Assembly (NCBI GenBank): GCA_034401795.1
Contig: CM067369.1
Location: 142,545,557-142,609,556, forward strand
Origin: Chaetoderma sp. LZ-2023a
Taxonomy: Eukaryota; Mollusca; Caudofoveata; Chaetodermatida; Chaetodermatidae
Direction of reading: 5' to 3'
Length of the DNA stretch: 64,000 nucleotides
Position 1 is the stretch's first letter. Every line of letters starts with the position of its first letter. Below are positions 22,589 through 34,016 of the stretch, in pieces. The notes below the pieces were generated by a model. That model was not told where the DNA came from. It did not search any database and saw only the letters and a list, made by a program, of their open reading frames with translations. The position numbers and the translations under genes were made by a program.

Positions 22589-24405
22589 CTAGATTATTGC
22601 TAGAGCATCTGTATCGATAACATTTGGATCTGGAATCTGTGAGACATAATTAATGATTTGAGCAATTTCCATTGTGGCAAACAGGTCCACGTTGGGTTTG
22701 CCCCAATGCTCGAAGATCCTTTGTAGAACTGGAGGGTTAAGAGACCATTCTGTTGGCAGAATTCGCTGTCTGCGAGACAAAGCATCCACAAGAATGTTCA
22801 ATCAGCCAGGAATGTGAGCTGCTTTCAGAAGAACTGAGTAATTCCTGCACAATTGAATCAAGTTCCACACTTTGATACATAGTGTTGGAGACTTGGTCCC
22901 GCTTTGGCGATTTTTGTATGATAATACTGTAGAATTGTCTGACCGTATCAATATCACCGTGCCCCTGAATTCTGGATGAAATTTCTCCAGTATCAGTTCC
23001 ACTGCCATCATCTCTAACAGATTGATATGCAGCTGACTCTGGTGAAGAGTCCATGTGCCCGAGACCTGATGTTCTCACAGGCAGCCCTTCCCCCCCCCCA
23101 CCTCTCCAGCGATGCAACCATGTACACAGACAGCTGGTGGGATAGGTGAAGCGAAACTCCTACGAGCTTCTAAGGCTCCTTCCACCATTCTAGATGCGAC
23201 ATGATCGGCTCCAAGACCGGTATCCGCCTGGTTAGAAAGTCTGTCTTCTGTTTCCAGAAAGACATCAGTTACAATTGGATAGGTCTTCGCATTAGGGCAG
23301 CATACAGGATAACCTGCTCCATGGAGACCACCATGCCCAGCAAATGAAAACACATCCTCGCCTGAATGTGTTTTCCCACTCCAATGCTCTTGAGAATGGC
23401 TTTCAGAGAATCCAGCCTGGATTCCGATGGATATACCATGCCCTTCTTGAGATCGAATCGCATCCCCAGATAGCTGAAATGTTGAGTTGGCATCAACTCG
23501 GATTTCTCCTCGTTAATTATCCATCCTAGCTCTGACCTGACTGGTGTGTCTGCCTTGATAAGCTAATCGTCTATGTAGGTGTGAAGTGCCACGTTGTCTT
23601 TCCTGAGAAACTCTGTCACCGCTAGGACCACTCTTGTGAAGCCACTCGGGGCTGCCGACAGTCCAAATGGAAGCACTACCAACTCCCAAACGCGATTTTG
23701 GAATGCGAATCGTAGATAGCTGTGAGAGCTTTCCCTCATCAGGATGTGGAAATATGCATCAAATCGATCGACACACACCACATTCCTTTCCTCAACCCCA
23801 CCATCAATGACCTCGGTGTTTCCATCTGGAACTAAGGTGTATGGATGAACCAATTCAATAGCCTGAGATTGAGTACGGGTCTCCACCCCAACACCAAACC
23901 CCACCCCCTGTGCTCTTAGTGGCAAGGAACAAGTTAGCCTGGAGTGTTCTGGTTCACTGGATTTTTTTGCTCCCTTCAGAAGCAAACCGGACACTTCGTT
24001 TTGAATGGCTTCCAACTTGTCTAGCTCCCTTGGTACAGGAGTCGAGACATGTGCCAAAGACAGGTTTTGTGGCGGAAAATCCCACCACTCTGGCATGTAA
24101 CCCTGGGAGATCCATCCCAGCACCAGACTGTCTGACATCACTCCTTGCCAGGCCTTTGTGAACTGCATGAGCGTTCCACCCACGATATGCGGGACGCCCA
24201 TGGGTCGTGGCTGGCTCACGATCCGCCCCCCCCCCCAGCATTCTTGACGAAGGAGAGAGCCAATTAGGCCTAGGCCTGGTAGGTTTGACTGGCACTGTTG
24301 CTCCTGCCACACAGGCGTGGTCCAGACGGATATGAAGGGAGCTACCATAACCTCAGGTACGATTTGCTCCCTTCTTTCCACCTCTAGGGCGTTCAGGGCC
24401 ACCAC
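22589..24405 (-). pseudogene. DIRS reverse transcriptase / RNase H remnant
   Basis: The 24405-23563 reading covers the RT palm. NVVCVDRFDAYFHILM, LRFAFQNRVWELVVLPFGLS and a final YIDD box (normally Y-x-DD) are visible, and the frame stops immediately after YIDD. Downstream pieces give FSYLGMRFDLKKGMVYPS (23470), an RNase H-like stretch (22990-22800) and NILVDALSRRQRILPTEWSL with VDLFAT (22800-22690). These are the standard DIRS/Ngaro RT-RNase H connection motifs. At least four frame changes are needed to read through. Confidence 0.8.
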
Positions 24406-24952
24406 TAGGTCGTGGAGGTGCCTCCTTAGTCTTCTTGGCCTTCTTTGCCTTAGGAGGCTTGGAACGCCCAGCGCTCACACTAGAAGACGCAGCCTTCAGC
24501 TTGTTCTTCATCTTGTGTTTAGAAGACTGGCCTACTGACAGCTTGCCGCACTAGCTCTAGTTGCATATTCACTGCCAGTCGGTGTTGTGCAATTTCTTCT
24601 AAGATGGCCTGCGTTTGGCCACCAAAGATACTAGGTCCATTCAGGGGGTCCAAGCAACCTGTCCCTGACGGCCACTGCCGGACGTATATGGTCAATAACC
24701 ATCTGCTTCCGAGACTTTGTCACTCTTGCCTGCACGATGCTGCTGCTGGCAGCACTTGGCGGCCCACCCCCACTTCAGTCCATACCGACTGAAGCAAGCA
24801 ATAAGAATAGTTGACTGCATTCATTGCCGCCCTCACAACCTCATGACATAGGGACAGGACTTCCTTCGCAGAGGCCTGGCTCCTATCCACAAGCATCTGA
24901 GCAGGACCACCCGCTCTAGCGCTTGGGACACCAAGCACCCACCGATCATCCT

Positions 24953-25906
24953 TCATGACCATGGGGACAGAACCTTTGGAATACAATATCTTGTCTGCAT
25001 CTCCTCAGAGGCTGCAGGGAGTTGGCCTTTAGTCGAGAGTTGCTTAGCATAAATCGCATCAAGTAACTCTCTAAACACTGGGCCCAGGCCAATGCTCTGA
25101 ACTCGGGCCACGGGCAAGACTCCCGTCTGTATGGCTGCCATCGACGGACGGGGCGTGTCCTCTTCAGAGGTGGTCGCTACCACAGACGGGTCCACTTTTG
25201 CTAGCCAAGACAAGGCATCTACCCAGTCCATCTCTGAACTGGACACACCCGTAAAAACAGTTGGCAAGCGAACCGGGGGGGGGGGGGGGGAGTGGGGGGG
25301 GGGGGGGGGGCCCAGATACCAGTGCAGCTTCCACCACGGACAGGACAGAAGCAACCTCCATACACTCCTCACGCAGTATCTCAGGCCGCAACAATCTCTC
25401 CTCCATGGCCTCCTCATCCACCAACCCCGAAGAGTCATCGTTAGAAGAAGAAGCACTGGAGCCTTCATGGCAAATGTCTCCCATACTGAACTGACTGGCA
25501 ATTGCTACTGGGCCACCCAGAAGTGACCGCAGAGCAGCAGAACCCGATGGACCAAAGACACGGGAAGAGACTGCGACCCAGTATTCGGGATAAGCGACAA
25601 CACCATAGTGGGACAGACGCTCAGCAAGAAACCTTGCATAGCAGGCCCAATCCACGCTGGGGGTGCCGACACCTCTCCCTGCAACTGAGGACGTGAACCA
25701 CCTACCTGGGCCAGACCAGGTGGATTGCGATTTAATTTGGATTTGCCTGACCCCGTGTCAGACCCAGCCACATCCTTCTGGTTCAAAAAATGTATCATTA
25801 AATCGTTAGACCACCCTGCACATACCAAACACATGTCGTCAATATTACATTTGAAACACCTATAACAGACATGGTCCTTGTATGTAACCTTGATGAATTG
25901 TGGCAT
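24953..25906 (-). pseudogene. DIRS gag-like ORF1 remnant
   Basis: The first ORF begins near 25906 with a Cys-rich segment (CYRCFKCNIDDMCLVCAGW) comparable to the C-x2-C...C-x2-C start of DIRS ORF1 proteins. A frame change near 25505-25655 leads into a Ser/Asp/Glu-rich region. Two poly-G runs (25275-25290 and 25294-25310), separated by ATG-like AGT bases, interrupt the frame. Function is by position only. Confidence 0.55.
25275..25310. repeat. Paired poly-G runs
   Basis: Runs of 16 and 17 G are separated by AGT inside the DIRS gag region. They are likely expansion-prone and error-prone to sequence. Confidence 0.95.
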
Positions 25907-25909
25907 TCG

Positions 25910-26925
25910 CTACAGTAAGGCGGAGCAGGCTTGGTCTTTAAGGTAAGTAAAGGGATACAATAAGCAGGCGAATCACAAGTGAACGGAAGGCAAAGAAATA
26001 ATTTTCAAATTAATTGAGTAGCCTAATGAATTAAATAATCAACCCTCCAGTACCCAAACACATTAACGCACTGTTAACAATCGCTAACCGAAGGAATGTC
26101 CAGCCTACAAACATAAAAGTTCACAAAAGGTGTAGAAAAAATGGACCCAGAAACCATGTTGTTGACATTCGTGGTAAATTTAAGAATAATTTCCAAAAAT
26201 CTACTCAGAAATGAATGATAGCACGCCAGCTAAGCTGTCTACGAAACGACACGAGACATAAATGCGGATAAATTAAACGAATTTAACCCATAGCTGTTGT
26301 AAATCACGGTAGAGCCGCAGTGCCACAAACACATAATCAAGTTTCTACACAACTGCTCTAGTAACAGAACGGGCCGCAAAAGAAACTAGAGCACACAATT
26401 TATTAAGTTACTGCAACTAACATAACGCAGTGACTAACGAAGGAGGTGTGTGGCCTAAGAGAGAATTCTTGAAAACAAATAAACTGGGCGACAAGGGTGT
26501 GTCAACACCCCGACCAGACATAACCACGATGAACGACATAAATGGCGAATAGTGTTACAAATCGTGAATTTAGTCCGGGCAAGACCCACAAAAATTCTTC
26601 ATACTGCTTGGTCGTCGATTGGGGTGAAAGGAGGCGATCATATCTGACATTTCCGTTGGGTTTTAAAAAAGGAACATTTGATACCAACGAAAATAGGAGA
26701 CACTAAGTCTCCACTACTACTAGATATATTTAAGGATAGATATGACCTGATTAACAGATACATCATCCATAATAATCCAATTAGTAGGGGAATTAAAGAT
26801 CCAAGGTACAGAATAACACAAATAAACATAAGTAAAACTTGCTGAAGTCAAAATGGTATCACTCTTGCTTGGCTATGTAAACAAAAGTGTACCCATTTGT
26901 TGGGGCGTGTTTCTGTTTTAAAGGC
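25910..26925. other. DIRS 5' leader, no gene
   Basis: This roughly 1-kb stretch between the gag-like ORF and the right inverted end shows no supported coding region; short ORFs here have no motif. Confidence 0.5.
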
Positions 26926-27431
26926 TAACGGTCTTAGAGCACAACGTCCAAGGTGGTTGTTATAAATAAGTAATGTAATGGGAAGTATTGATCGATGGAG
27001 TATCCGTATTTACATTTTCATATTGTGGACTGGTTTCATGACCAGTTATCGGAGGCAAGAATTCTGATTAATGAAGCGTCTCCACGTGTAATAGAGATCA
27101 GTTTTAGTGATGTCCGCCAGAGTCACCCCGCCATCTCATATTTACCCTCGATCGTCCATAAGGGGAATGGGGGTATTGCGATTTGCCCTGTCTGTGTGTG
27201 TCTGTCTGTATATGCAGAGCTGTATCTAAAAAATCACTGATTTTATTTGACTCAAATTTTGACAGAACGATGGAATTTGCCGTGTAAGAGGATTCCCACA
27301 CGATGGCTGGATAAAGGAAACCGGGTCTGCAGGCTATGTCATAGAGACATAGCTTTCCAGTCCTGGAAACTATGGATTCGTAGATCAAAGATACCCTTGA
27401 CAAAAAGACTATAAAAAGACTACGTTTATAC

Positions 27432-27667
27432 TGCCCTGTAGGTGGGGCTTAGAATACACCTTCCGTATCCTCTGCGTGTCGTAAGAGGCGACTAAAGGAG
27501 GTAAGGGTGAGATAACCCTGACAGAAACCTTGAGTGCTGAAGACGGAGGTTCCAGGCCGCACGGCGCACTCTAATAAACCATGGATCCACGCACTTAACG
27601 CATATGATCATGTCGATAGTCACTTACAGGACTGGCGGTATGATCAGCGAACGAAAAGAAGAAGAAG
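27432..27667 (+). mobile_element. SINE-like insertion with 16-bp target duplication
   Basis: The 236-bp body starts TGCCCTGTAGGTGGGGCTTAG, contains TGCGTGTCGTAAGAGGCGAC and ends in a (GAA)n tail. It is flanked by AAGACTACGTTTATAC at 27416-27431 and again at 27668-27683, an exact 16-bp duplication. A GGTTCCAGGCC string near 27550 could be a relic B box. The GTGTCGTAAGAGGCGACTAA core is one I recall from molluscan SINEs. Confidence 0.85.
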
Positions 27668-27683
27668 AAGACTACGTTTATAC

Positions 27684-28190
27684 AACCTGCGCATCCTTGA
27701 TGTTGTAATCGTTGATGCTGTATAACTAACATCTGGCCAGCTCCAAAGGCAGCGCTATACAAACTTGATACCTGCCACCGCAAAGACCTCTGCACCATCA
27801 CTGGGCACCGATGTCCAGACAGCATAATTTCCAACGATGCACTATACAAGGTATGTAACACATCTCCAGTGTCCGTAAAGGTCGCCCAGCATAGATGGTC
27901 CATATCTGGCCATGTGCGAAGGATGCCAGAAGACACGCCAGCACACAGAGCTTGGAATTCGCCCTAGTGTGAGCAAGCAAATATAGAGCCAGGAGAGGGC
28001 GTTGTTACATAAATCTCTTAAGCGTCATGCTAAGTGACCTCAAGAATGCAGGACTTGGTACACAGTACACACCACACTCAGATCAAGAATGGATCTGAGG
28101 AAGCTAAAGATGTTGGCTAAAGACAAGACACGGTGGTCAAATGCGAAGAAGGACGGATTGCAGCTGTATGGTGTTACTACTACTACAGCC
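27684..28190 (+). pseudogene. LINE 3' tail interrupted upstream by the SINE
   Basis: The plus strand encodes APKAALYKLDTCHRKDLCTI, then ISNDALYKVCNTSP and WSISGHVRRMPEDTPA near 27910. These match the C-terminal end of LINE polyproteins ('Lxx.LGxxW...RW...GHV.RMP'). A later frame gives RMDLRKLKMLAKDKTRW near 28100, and the element ends in (ACT)n near 28185. Stops occur at 27967 and elsewhere. Confidence 0.7.
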
Positions 28191-29735
28191 GCAGATTACA
28201 CACCATACTGATGTTTTATATAGGTGATTTACCCATTGTAGCTGCTTCAATAAGGAAAGTCTGTGGCAGCTACACTCCACACAGTCCTTAATCTAAGTAC
28301 TGCATTGCAAAGTCAACATATACAGAAGCAGAGAAATGAAGCAAGAGGTCGAACAGAGGGGCATGCCGAGCGATGAACCCGGGATTGAAAAGAGAAAGCA
28401 CCCAAAGTAGTTGAGTACATCCGTGGGACCGTACCAAGAGCCATGTCCGGGGGGGGGGGGGCATGTCAGGTGCCATATCCGTGTCCGAGCTGTTAAATGA
28501 ACCAAAGCTGAAGATCACATTAGACTCCCTCCCTCCCTCCCTCCCCTCCCACCCTCTCCCTCAACCTTTACTTACCACTTCCCTTTGAATATAAACATTT
28601 GAGCAAGTGTATGTGAGTATCATTTGACGTAAAGCTATGACACAGACAGACTCAGAAACAGTCAAAAGAGGACAAGTCTAGATTCTCACTGACTGAAGAT
28701 TTAGGGAATGTTTTCTGCAAATGAACTAATACGAAGGCAAATACCGGCAAATCGTTCTGGGAACAATGATAATTCTCTCACTCGTATTTGAAAACCCCAA
28801 CAGAGCCATTTGTGCTTTGTATCCATCACGGCTTACACAAATGGCTATCCATCATATACGGGTACGGTCTAGTAGTTATTACTTAATTAATTTGCATCAG
28901 CCAAGTCTCTATATCGCTTATAATGGAGTATCTCTAGTACTGTCCTCTATCACAGTAAAAAACTTAAAACATGAATCCAAGACGTGATAACGATATTATT
29001 AAATGGGAGTTAACTCATAAACATAACTAAAATCTGATTCCTGATAACAAAAGACCACCTAATCAGTAGTGAAACCGGATATTTTTTCTACCACACCCTT
29101 GAGCGACGCCTTGCGTGACACATTCCTTTCAATGCATATGTTAAATGAAACGGTAATATACTGCGTGAAGTGACTGAAACTGGTCCAGAAGAACAACCCC
29201 TGTGTCATAAAAGTCTGATTTCTATGTGTCCTACCCGTACAGGTACGCGGGAAACTTGTTGCTTATTACATTACCATTACTGTAATAAGCTTTCTGATAC
29301 GACATAGTACCATACCAACTAGTTACTGCACTCTCTTCTTCATCAGGATATCCCGTCCCTATGCCAGGCATTCCGCGTCTATTTCATTATTCTCCTTAGT
29401 AGTTCGTCGCCTTATATGACAACAGAAACCGGAAGGTCAGCGCTATGGATGTCTTCTGGGCATTTTTTCGCCGACCTACTATTATAACAGCACTACATAT
29501 CATGGCTACCATGCATGATCAAGTAGGCCTACCCAGTATGAAGTCATTACGGCAACATAGCTTTAAACAGTGAGTCTGTATGCATATATTAATGAATAGC
29601 TTCCATGCTATATTTAGAATTCAACACTCTGTACCAATTTAAATCTTGAATAATAAATGCAAGTAAGAGACACAAATTTTCTAAGAGATTTGATACATGC
29701 AATCAACAAGCTTACGCTTTAAATTATCAATGCAA
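28190..29735. other. No gene recognised; simple repeats only
   Basis: A G12 run at about 28449-28460 and a (CCCT)n tract at about 28526-28560 are visible. ORFs here are short with no domain. Confidence 0.45.
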
Positions 29736-30085
29736 TTGATGAATCCGATCGGTCGATAATGTATATGACGTCATAATAAATTATTTCACATGTAGGCTGA
29801 CGTCACAATCATAATTGACAGAAATACGTCGTCATGAAGCTGGAATATTTCCTCAAGTGTACAAGATTATGTCTTTGATTGATTTACTATTTAATAATCA
29901 TTTTGCTGAAAGTTTTGAAATTAATTTTTAATGGGCGCAGTTGCTGCAGCACCCAGTCAAATTGTTTTCAAAATATCCAACAGCTTACCTGTATAATTTC
30001 CCTGACATTGGGATTCTGGGAATTCATGGTTCTATCAATCCTGTGTAAAGCATGTGCGAAGCTTGGCTAGAAATGGACAAGGCGT
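29735..30085 (+). repeat. CRE/hairpin module, copy D
   Basis: TGACGTCA occurs at 29766-29773 and 29798-29805. The hairpin region runs from GCTGAAAGTTTTGAAATTAA, through GGGCGCAGTTGCTGCAGCACCC, to CAAAATATCCAACAGC. CTTACCTGTATAAT (CAGGTAAG on the minus strand), GGGAATTCATGGTTC and AAGCTTGGCTAGAAATGG follow. Confidence 0.8.
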
Positions 30086-30324
30086 AACTAGAAACGGATC
30101 CCTCTATTATTATCTATCCGGTAGTTTTACTATTTCCTCATTAAAAAAATATCTAGCTGTTCATTTGAATGACAGCGATGCTGTACAAGCTGTCACTGTC
30201 TATGACAATATCATTCATCGGCACCAAGTTGTCTTCAAGACATTCAACAACACGCGTGCATTACATACACTATAGAGATAAACGTGTTCTCTAATGGTCA
30301 TATCGCCCGAATGTAATACAGGAA

Positions 30325-30670
30325 TTCATTTCTAGCTATGCCACGCCCATTTCTACCTAAGCTCCGCCCACGTTTTGCGCCTGTGGGGATCGATTTATAT
30401 ACTTTGAAACCTGAATTCACAGAATCCTATTTTCAAGGTAATTATAACAGGTAAGATGTTGAATATTTTGAAACTAGTTTGGTTGGGTGCTGTTGATGGC
30501 TGTGGCAGCAACAGCCAACCGCACACAGTCAAATTAACTTCCAAATATTCGACAGAACGTTTATTAAATAGTATATCCATCAAAGACATACAATTCGTAC
30601 ACTTGCCAGAGCTATATATGTCATTCATTATGCATTATGATTGTAACGCCTGCCTATGTTTGACGTAATT
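30325..30670 (-). repeat. CRE/hairpin module, copy E
   Basis: AGCTATGCCACGCCCATTTC, ATAACAGGTAAGATG, the hairpin (TTGAATATTTTGAAACTAG, GTTGATGGCTGTGGCAGCAAC, CCAAATATTCGACAG), CGTTTATTAAATAG and CAATTCGTACA are in order. Only TGACGTAA (30661) remains of the CRE sites. Confidence 0.75.
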
Positions 30671-30934
30671 AATAACGACAGTCTAATAGAATAGTAGATC
30701 GGTAAATCTAATGGCATTGCTTTTCTATGATACATAATAATGTTGGGGAGCCCCTTCAAGTTTGAAAATTAATCGAGAGATGGCCATTTTGTCGTTTTGG
30801 GTGTACCTCGCACCATTTCCATTACTCCAGTTTCATCACTTGTGAAGCCATGAATATGACCATAGCTCACCTGTCATCTCATTTTTCATTACTTTTTAAT
30901 CTGTGTCTGAAATCAATCACGCACAATAGATGAA

Positions 30935-31205
30935 TTTAATCCTGTCAGTCGAGTATAGGACGTCAAAATCAACTACGCCACATGTATGGTGACGTCACAA
31001 TCAACTACGTAATGAATGACGTAGCTAAGTCCGTCAGGAACTTTTAAACGTCCATCAGTTGTATGAATTGTATGTCTTTACTATTTAATAAACATTGTGT
31101 TGAATATTTTGAAATTAATTTGACTGGGCAGCAGCATCCCAACACGGGCAAAGGATGTGTGGGGCTTAGCTAGAGATGGATGGAGCATAGCTAAAAGTGG
31201 AGTCA
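30935..31205 (+). repeat. CRE/hairpin module, copy F, half hairpin
   Basis: GACGTCAAAATCAACTACG, TGACGTCACAATCAACTACG (CRE at 30990-30997), TATGTCTTTACTATTTAATA, and the left hairpin arm only (TTGAATATTTTGAAATTAAT). It then jumps to GGGGCTTAGCTAGAGATGG. The right arm and the GGTAAG-like segment are deleted. Confidence 0.75.
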
Positions 31206-31396
31206 TCCATTTGTACTTCTTCTTCATCTTTTCGATCGCTGGTATCACACTTGGAGAGCCGTTCTCAAGATGAGATCTGTGGTTTTCTGCCGTTCTTCCA
31301 CAAAATCCATTTGTACTATACAGATAGTAAAATGAAGAACAGCCTAATTTTAAAGCTCTTTCTTATGTCACTGAGTAGGCATACCAGTTATATGTG

Positions 31397-31470
31397 AGCG
31401 TGCGTGCGTGCGTGCGTGCGTGCGAGCGAGCGAGCGAGCGTGCGTGCGTCCGTGAGTGCGTGTGTGTGTG
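31397..31470. repeat. (TGCG)n / (AGCG)n microsatellite
   Basis: TGCG repeats, then AGCG repeats, then TGCG and GTGT form one tract with no coding role. Confidence 0.9.
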
Positions 31471-31579
31471 TTTTAAACACGCTGTTGATTCTAACATCCA
31501 TATGATCACGTATAGCCCCAATCCAGCATCGGGTTGGGAGTAGATAACGTTTTAAAGCAAATGTTTATGGATGATGGAT

Positions 31580-31660
31580 GGATGGACGCACCGATGGATG
31601 GACGGACTGTCGCCATTGCGTACTCTCACTTGGTCATTCTGATCAGATGAGCTAAAATGG
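31580..31660 (-). repeat. Terminal fragment of the GAGCGATACAGGCCC-family repeat (R4)
   Basis: ACGGACTGTCGCCATTGCGT, CTCACTTGGTCATTCTGATC and AGATGAGCTA are the complement of the family's 5' end (GCTCACCTGG...GGCCAAGTGAG...GCCATGGCGACCGTCC). Only the tip remains. Confidence 0.65.
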
Positions 31661-32212
31661 TGTGGGGTAATTTTCCTAGAAGTATTTTCCTTCACCATAG
31701 CAATACCTCTTTAACAAAGTCCGATCTTACCGTGCCATGTATCGCCATATTCGCAACCATCAGGGAAATTGGACCGTATATAGCTCAATCGAAGAAAATA
31801 TATATCTGAGCTGAAATATCCATGCGCCGCGACAGTATACACGTAGGCTATAAGTATATACCTGGCAGTGACATGAAGGAAGATACTCGTCATAGCAATG
31901 CCAAAATGAAGCATTGTGTATGTATCATAATAGAAAGTGAATCTCGGTGGTTAAATTCTTTTCGGAATTCGTCGACATAAAATCGAGTGGGGGAAATAAT
32001 CATAAAATAATGAGGATATGGACGGCATCGTAATGGTTGTTATTTAAAATCGGTGGTCGTAAGATCGCCCATCTAGCGAGCTGTCGTCTTGTGCTCCATA
32101 AATCAGTTCATATGTCAACCAGCTTCTATTAATATATCATCTCATCTGTTTAATGCCAACTTTCTGGCTTAAATGGTACGTAAGTTGTCTGTTATATGCA
32201 GGTTTTGCTGCT

Positions 32213-32218
32213 ACTTAC
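32213..32218 (-). promoter_or_regulatory. 5' splice donor of the receptor ectodomain exon
   Basis: The minus strand reads GATCTG followed by GTAAGT, the ideal donor. Splicing after base 32219 ends the exon on a complete codon (phase 0); unspliced reading meets a stop eight codons later. Confidence 0.75.
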
Positions 32219-33199
32219 CAGATCATCAACGTAGTCCAAGTGCTGTCCACTACGGCACGCTGAACGGTCAACATCCGAACGGACCATTATTGTCACAGGC
32301 AAGGGTGGATCCTTCTTCATTAAAAATTCCATACTAGACAGACTCGCGTTAGGAATTCCTTTCGCACATACGTAACAATGCGGGTCACGGTAAACAGTTC
32401 TCGTTTGTGAACCATCGTTTGAGAAAACTGATGTATTCGAGCAACCGACTTGGTCAATATTGCCACGACTGGCCGAAACTAAAGATTGTGCGCCATAGCA
32501 CGCGGAAGTATTAGCCTTAAATGGCGGGTGAAAATTAATGACAATTTCCTCGTTTTGTCCAATTTCTTGCCAGTATCTCTCAGACTCCGACAGATAATGC
32601 CTCTGTTGACTAAACCTAAAATTCGAGGAGTACAAGAGCAAGTCCCAGCTATTAAGATTCCCTGCGCCGTTGCATGTCGCGCAGAACCTGTTCCGATAGT
32701 GTAGGCCAGTAGTTCCGCCATAAACCGGCATCACTGCAGTCAGATTAAACCGCTCTATATTCTCGCAGAGTTCTTTTAAATGAGAACTGGTCTGCGAACA
32801 TTTGGCAATCAGTCGATAGAAGGTATGGTTAGCGGACTTATCAGAATCTGCTACACAGACATGGTCATGAAACTCGGATATAATTGCCAGCATACATGTA
32901 GAATCCAGACACGAACATGAATCACATACACCTGTGATGTTAGTGCCCACGCTGTTATCTTCAATAGTATTTGGATTATCTATTCTGACACCATTGCTTG
33001 TACGCGTTGGTGGCTGAACCGTTGTCCGGTTTGAGATTGGCATCTGCTCTGGTATCAAGCTTTTTGTCAAAGCTGAAGTGACTTTAGACGGAATACGAAG
33101 CAAAGTTAGTATTATGACGAGGTTTCTATTATATCTTGTAAACATATTGTCAGGACACGTAGGCCTACAACTGCTTATTGATCGAACCGGTAGGCACAA
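32219..33199 (-). CDS. N-terminal ectodomain exon of a secretin/adhesion- or Mth-like receptor
   Basis: This is a 327-codon open exon. The first ATG is at 33199. A second at 33145 begins MFTRYNRNLVIILTLLRIP, a better signal peptide, and may be the true start. The extracellular region is cysteine-rich and has many N-x-S/T sites. Two phrases stand out: YRNRFCATCNG (about residue 170) and YRDPHCYVCAKG (about residue 275). This 'Y(R/K)N.(Y/F)CA.CN' style is typical, in my recollection, of invertebrate orphan class B-like receptors. The exon ends at a perfect donor in phase 0. The membrane exon on the same strand at 19374 also begins in phase 0, so the pair is inferred to be one gene with an intron of about 12.8 kb. 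Other exons between them cannot be excluded. Confidence 0.75.
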
Positions 33200-33394
33200 T
33201 CAAGCTGGAAACGTTTTGTAAAATCTTTTGGTTGACGTCTAGCGAGTCCCTGATTCCTGGTGCCATTTAGCATACATTGTGAAATGTTAGCGACATGGCG
33301 TGGCTTTAGATGCGGTCGCACACACATTTCATTGGTTAGCTACTTGATAGCCGGATAGACCACTTTATTTTACTTGCCATATCAAGATCGATTC

Positions 33395-33595
33395 GATCTG
33401 TCAATCAAATATAGCCATACACGGCAATGGAGGGCTCCGATCTGTCACTCGAGTACCTGACGTCATAATCAAATAGTCGCAATCAAAATAACGTGTAGCC
33501 GTGCCTAAATCGAACAGGTCATAAAGAAGTGTACAAAGTGTATGTCTTTGATGAATTTACAATTTATTAAACACGCTCTTGGTACTGATGGTACT
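33395..33595 (+). repeat. CRE/hairpin module, copy G, truncated
   Basis: CCGATCTGTCACTCGAGTAC, TGACGTCATAATCAA (CRE 33458-33465), TATGTCTTTGATGAATTTAC and TTATTAAACACGCTC. The module is cut before the hairpin by the 13-bp minisatellite. Confidence 0.7.
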
Positions 33596-34016
33596 TTTAG
33601 GTGGTACTTTCTGATGGTACTTTCTGAAGGTAATTTCTGACATTACTTTCTGACGGTATATTCTGACGGTACTTTCTGATGATACTTTCTGAGTGATGGC
33701 ACTTTCTGATGGTATATTCTGGCAGTAATTTCTGACATTACTTTCTGACAGTACTTTCAGACCGTACTTTCTGACATTGCTTTCTGACAGTACTTCCTGA
33801 TGGGACTTTCTGACGGTACTTTCTGACCGTACTTTCTGACATTACTTTCTCACAGCACTTCCTGATGGTACTTTCTGACTGTACGTTCTGACGGTAGTTT
33901 CTGATTGTATGGCCTACTTTCTGACGGTATATTCTGACGATTCATTCTGATGGTATTTCCCACAGTACATTCTGATGGTATCTTCTGACGGTACTTTCTG
34001 ATGGTATATTCTGACA
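33596..34016. repeat. 13-bp minisatellite, about 30 units
   Basis: Consensus GGTACTTTCTGAC repeats with variants (ATTACTTTCTGAC, AGTACTTTCTGAC, GGTATATTCTGAC). Two units carry short insertions. The array begins where module G is broken and ends exactly where the 360-bp tandem units start. Confidence 0.9.

Larger units (their letters stand above)
21374..26992 (-). mobile_element. DIRS-like tyrosine-recombinase retroelement, decayed
   Basis: Gag-like, reverse transcriptase, RNase H and tyrosine recombinase remnants occur in that order on the minus strand (25.9 down to 21.8 kb). A sequence of about 65 bp at 26930-26992 (GTCTTAGAGCACAACGTCC, AAGGTGGTTGTTAT, AATAAGTAATGTAAT) reappears in inverted form at about 21410-21482. 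A further partial copy lies at 21690-21735. Inverted ends plus extra internal copies fit DIRS architecture rather than LTRs. The element lies in the putative receptor intron in the same orientation as the gene. Every domain has breaks, so it is inactive. Confidence 0.8.

Noticed and set aside
22008..24405. An active DIRS element
   Set aside because: A stop directly after YIDD, multiple frame changes and the lost recombinase core rule this out.
33596..34016. Possible CRISPR-like repeat array
   Set aside because: The units are 13 bp, contiguous and without spacers, and the genome is animal.
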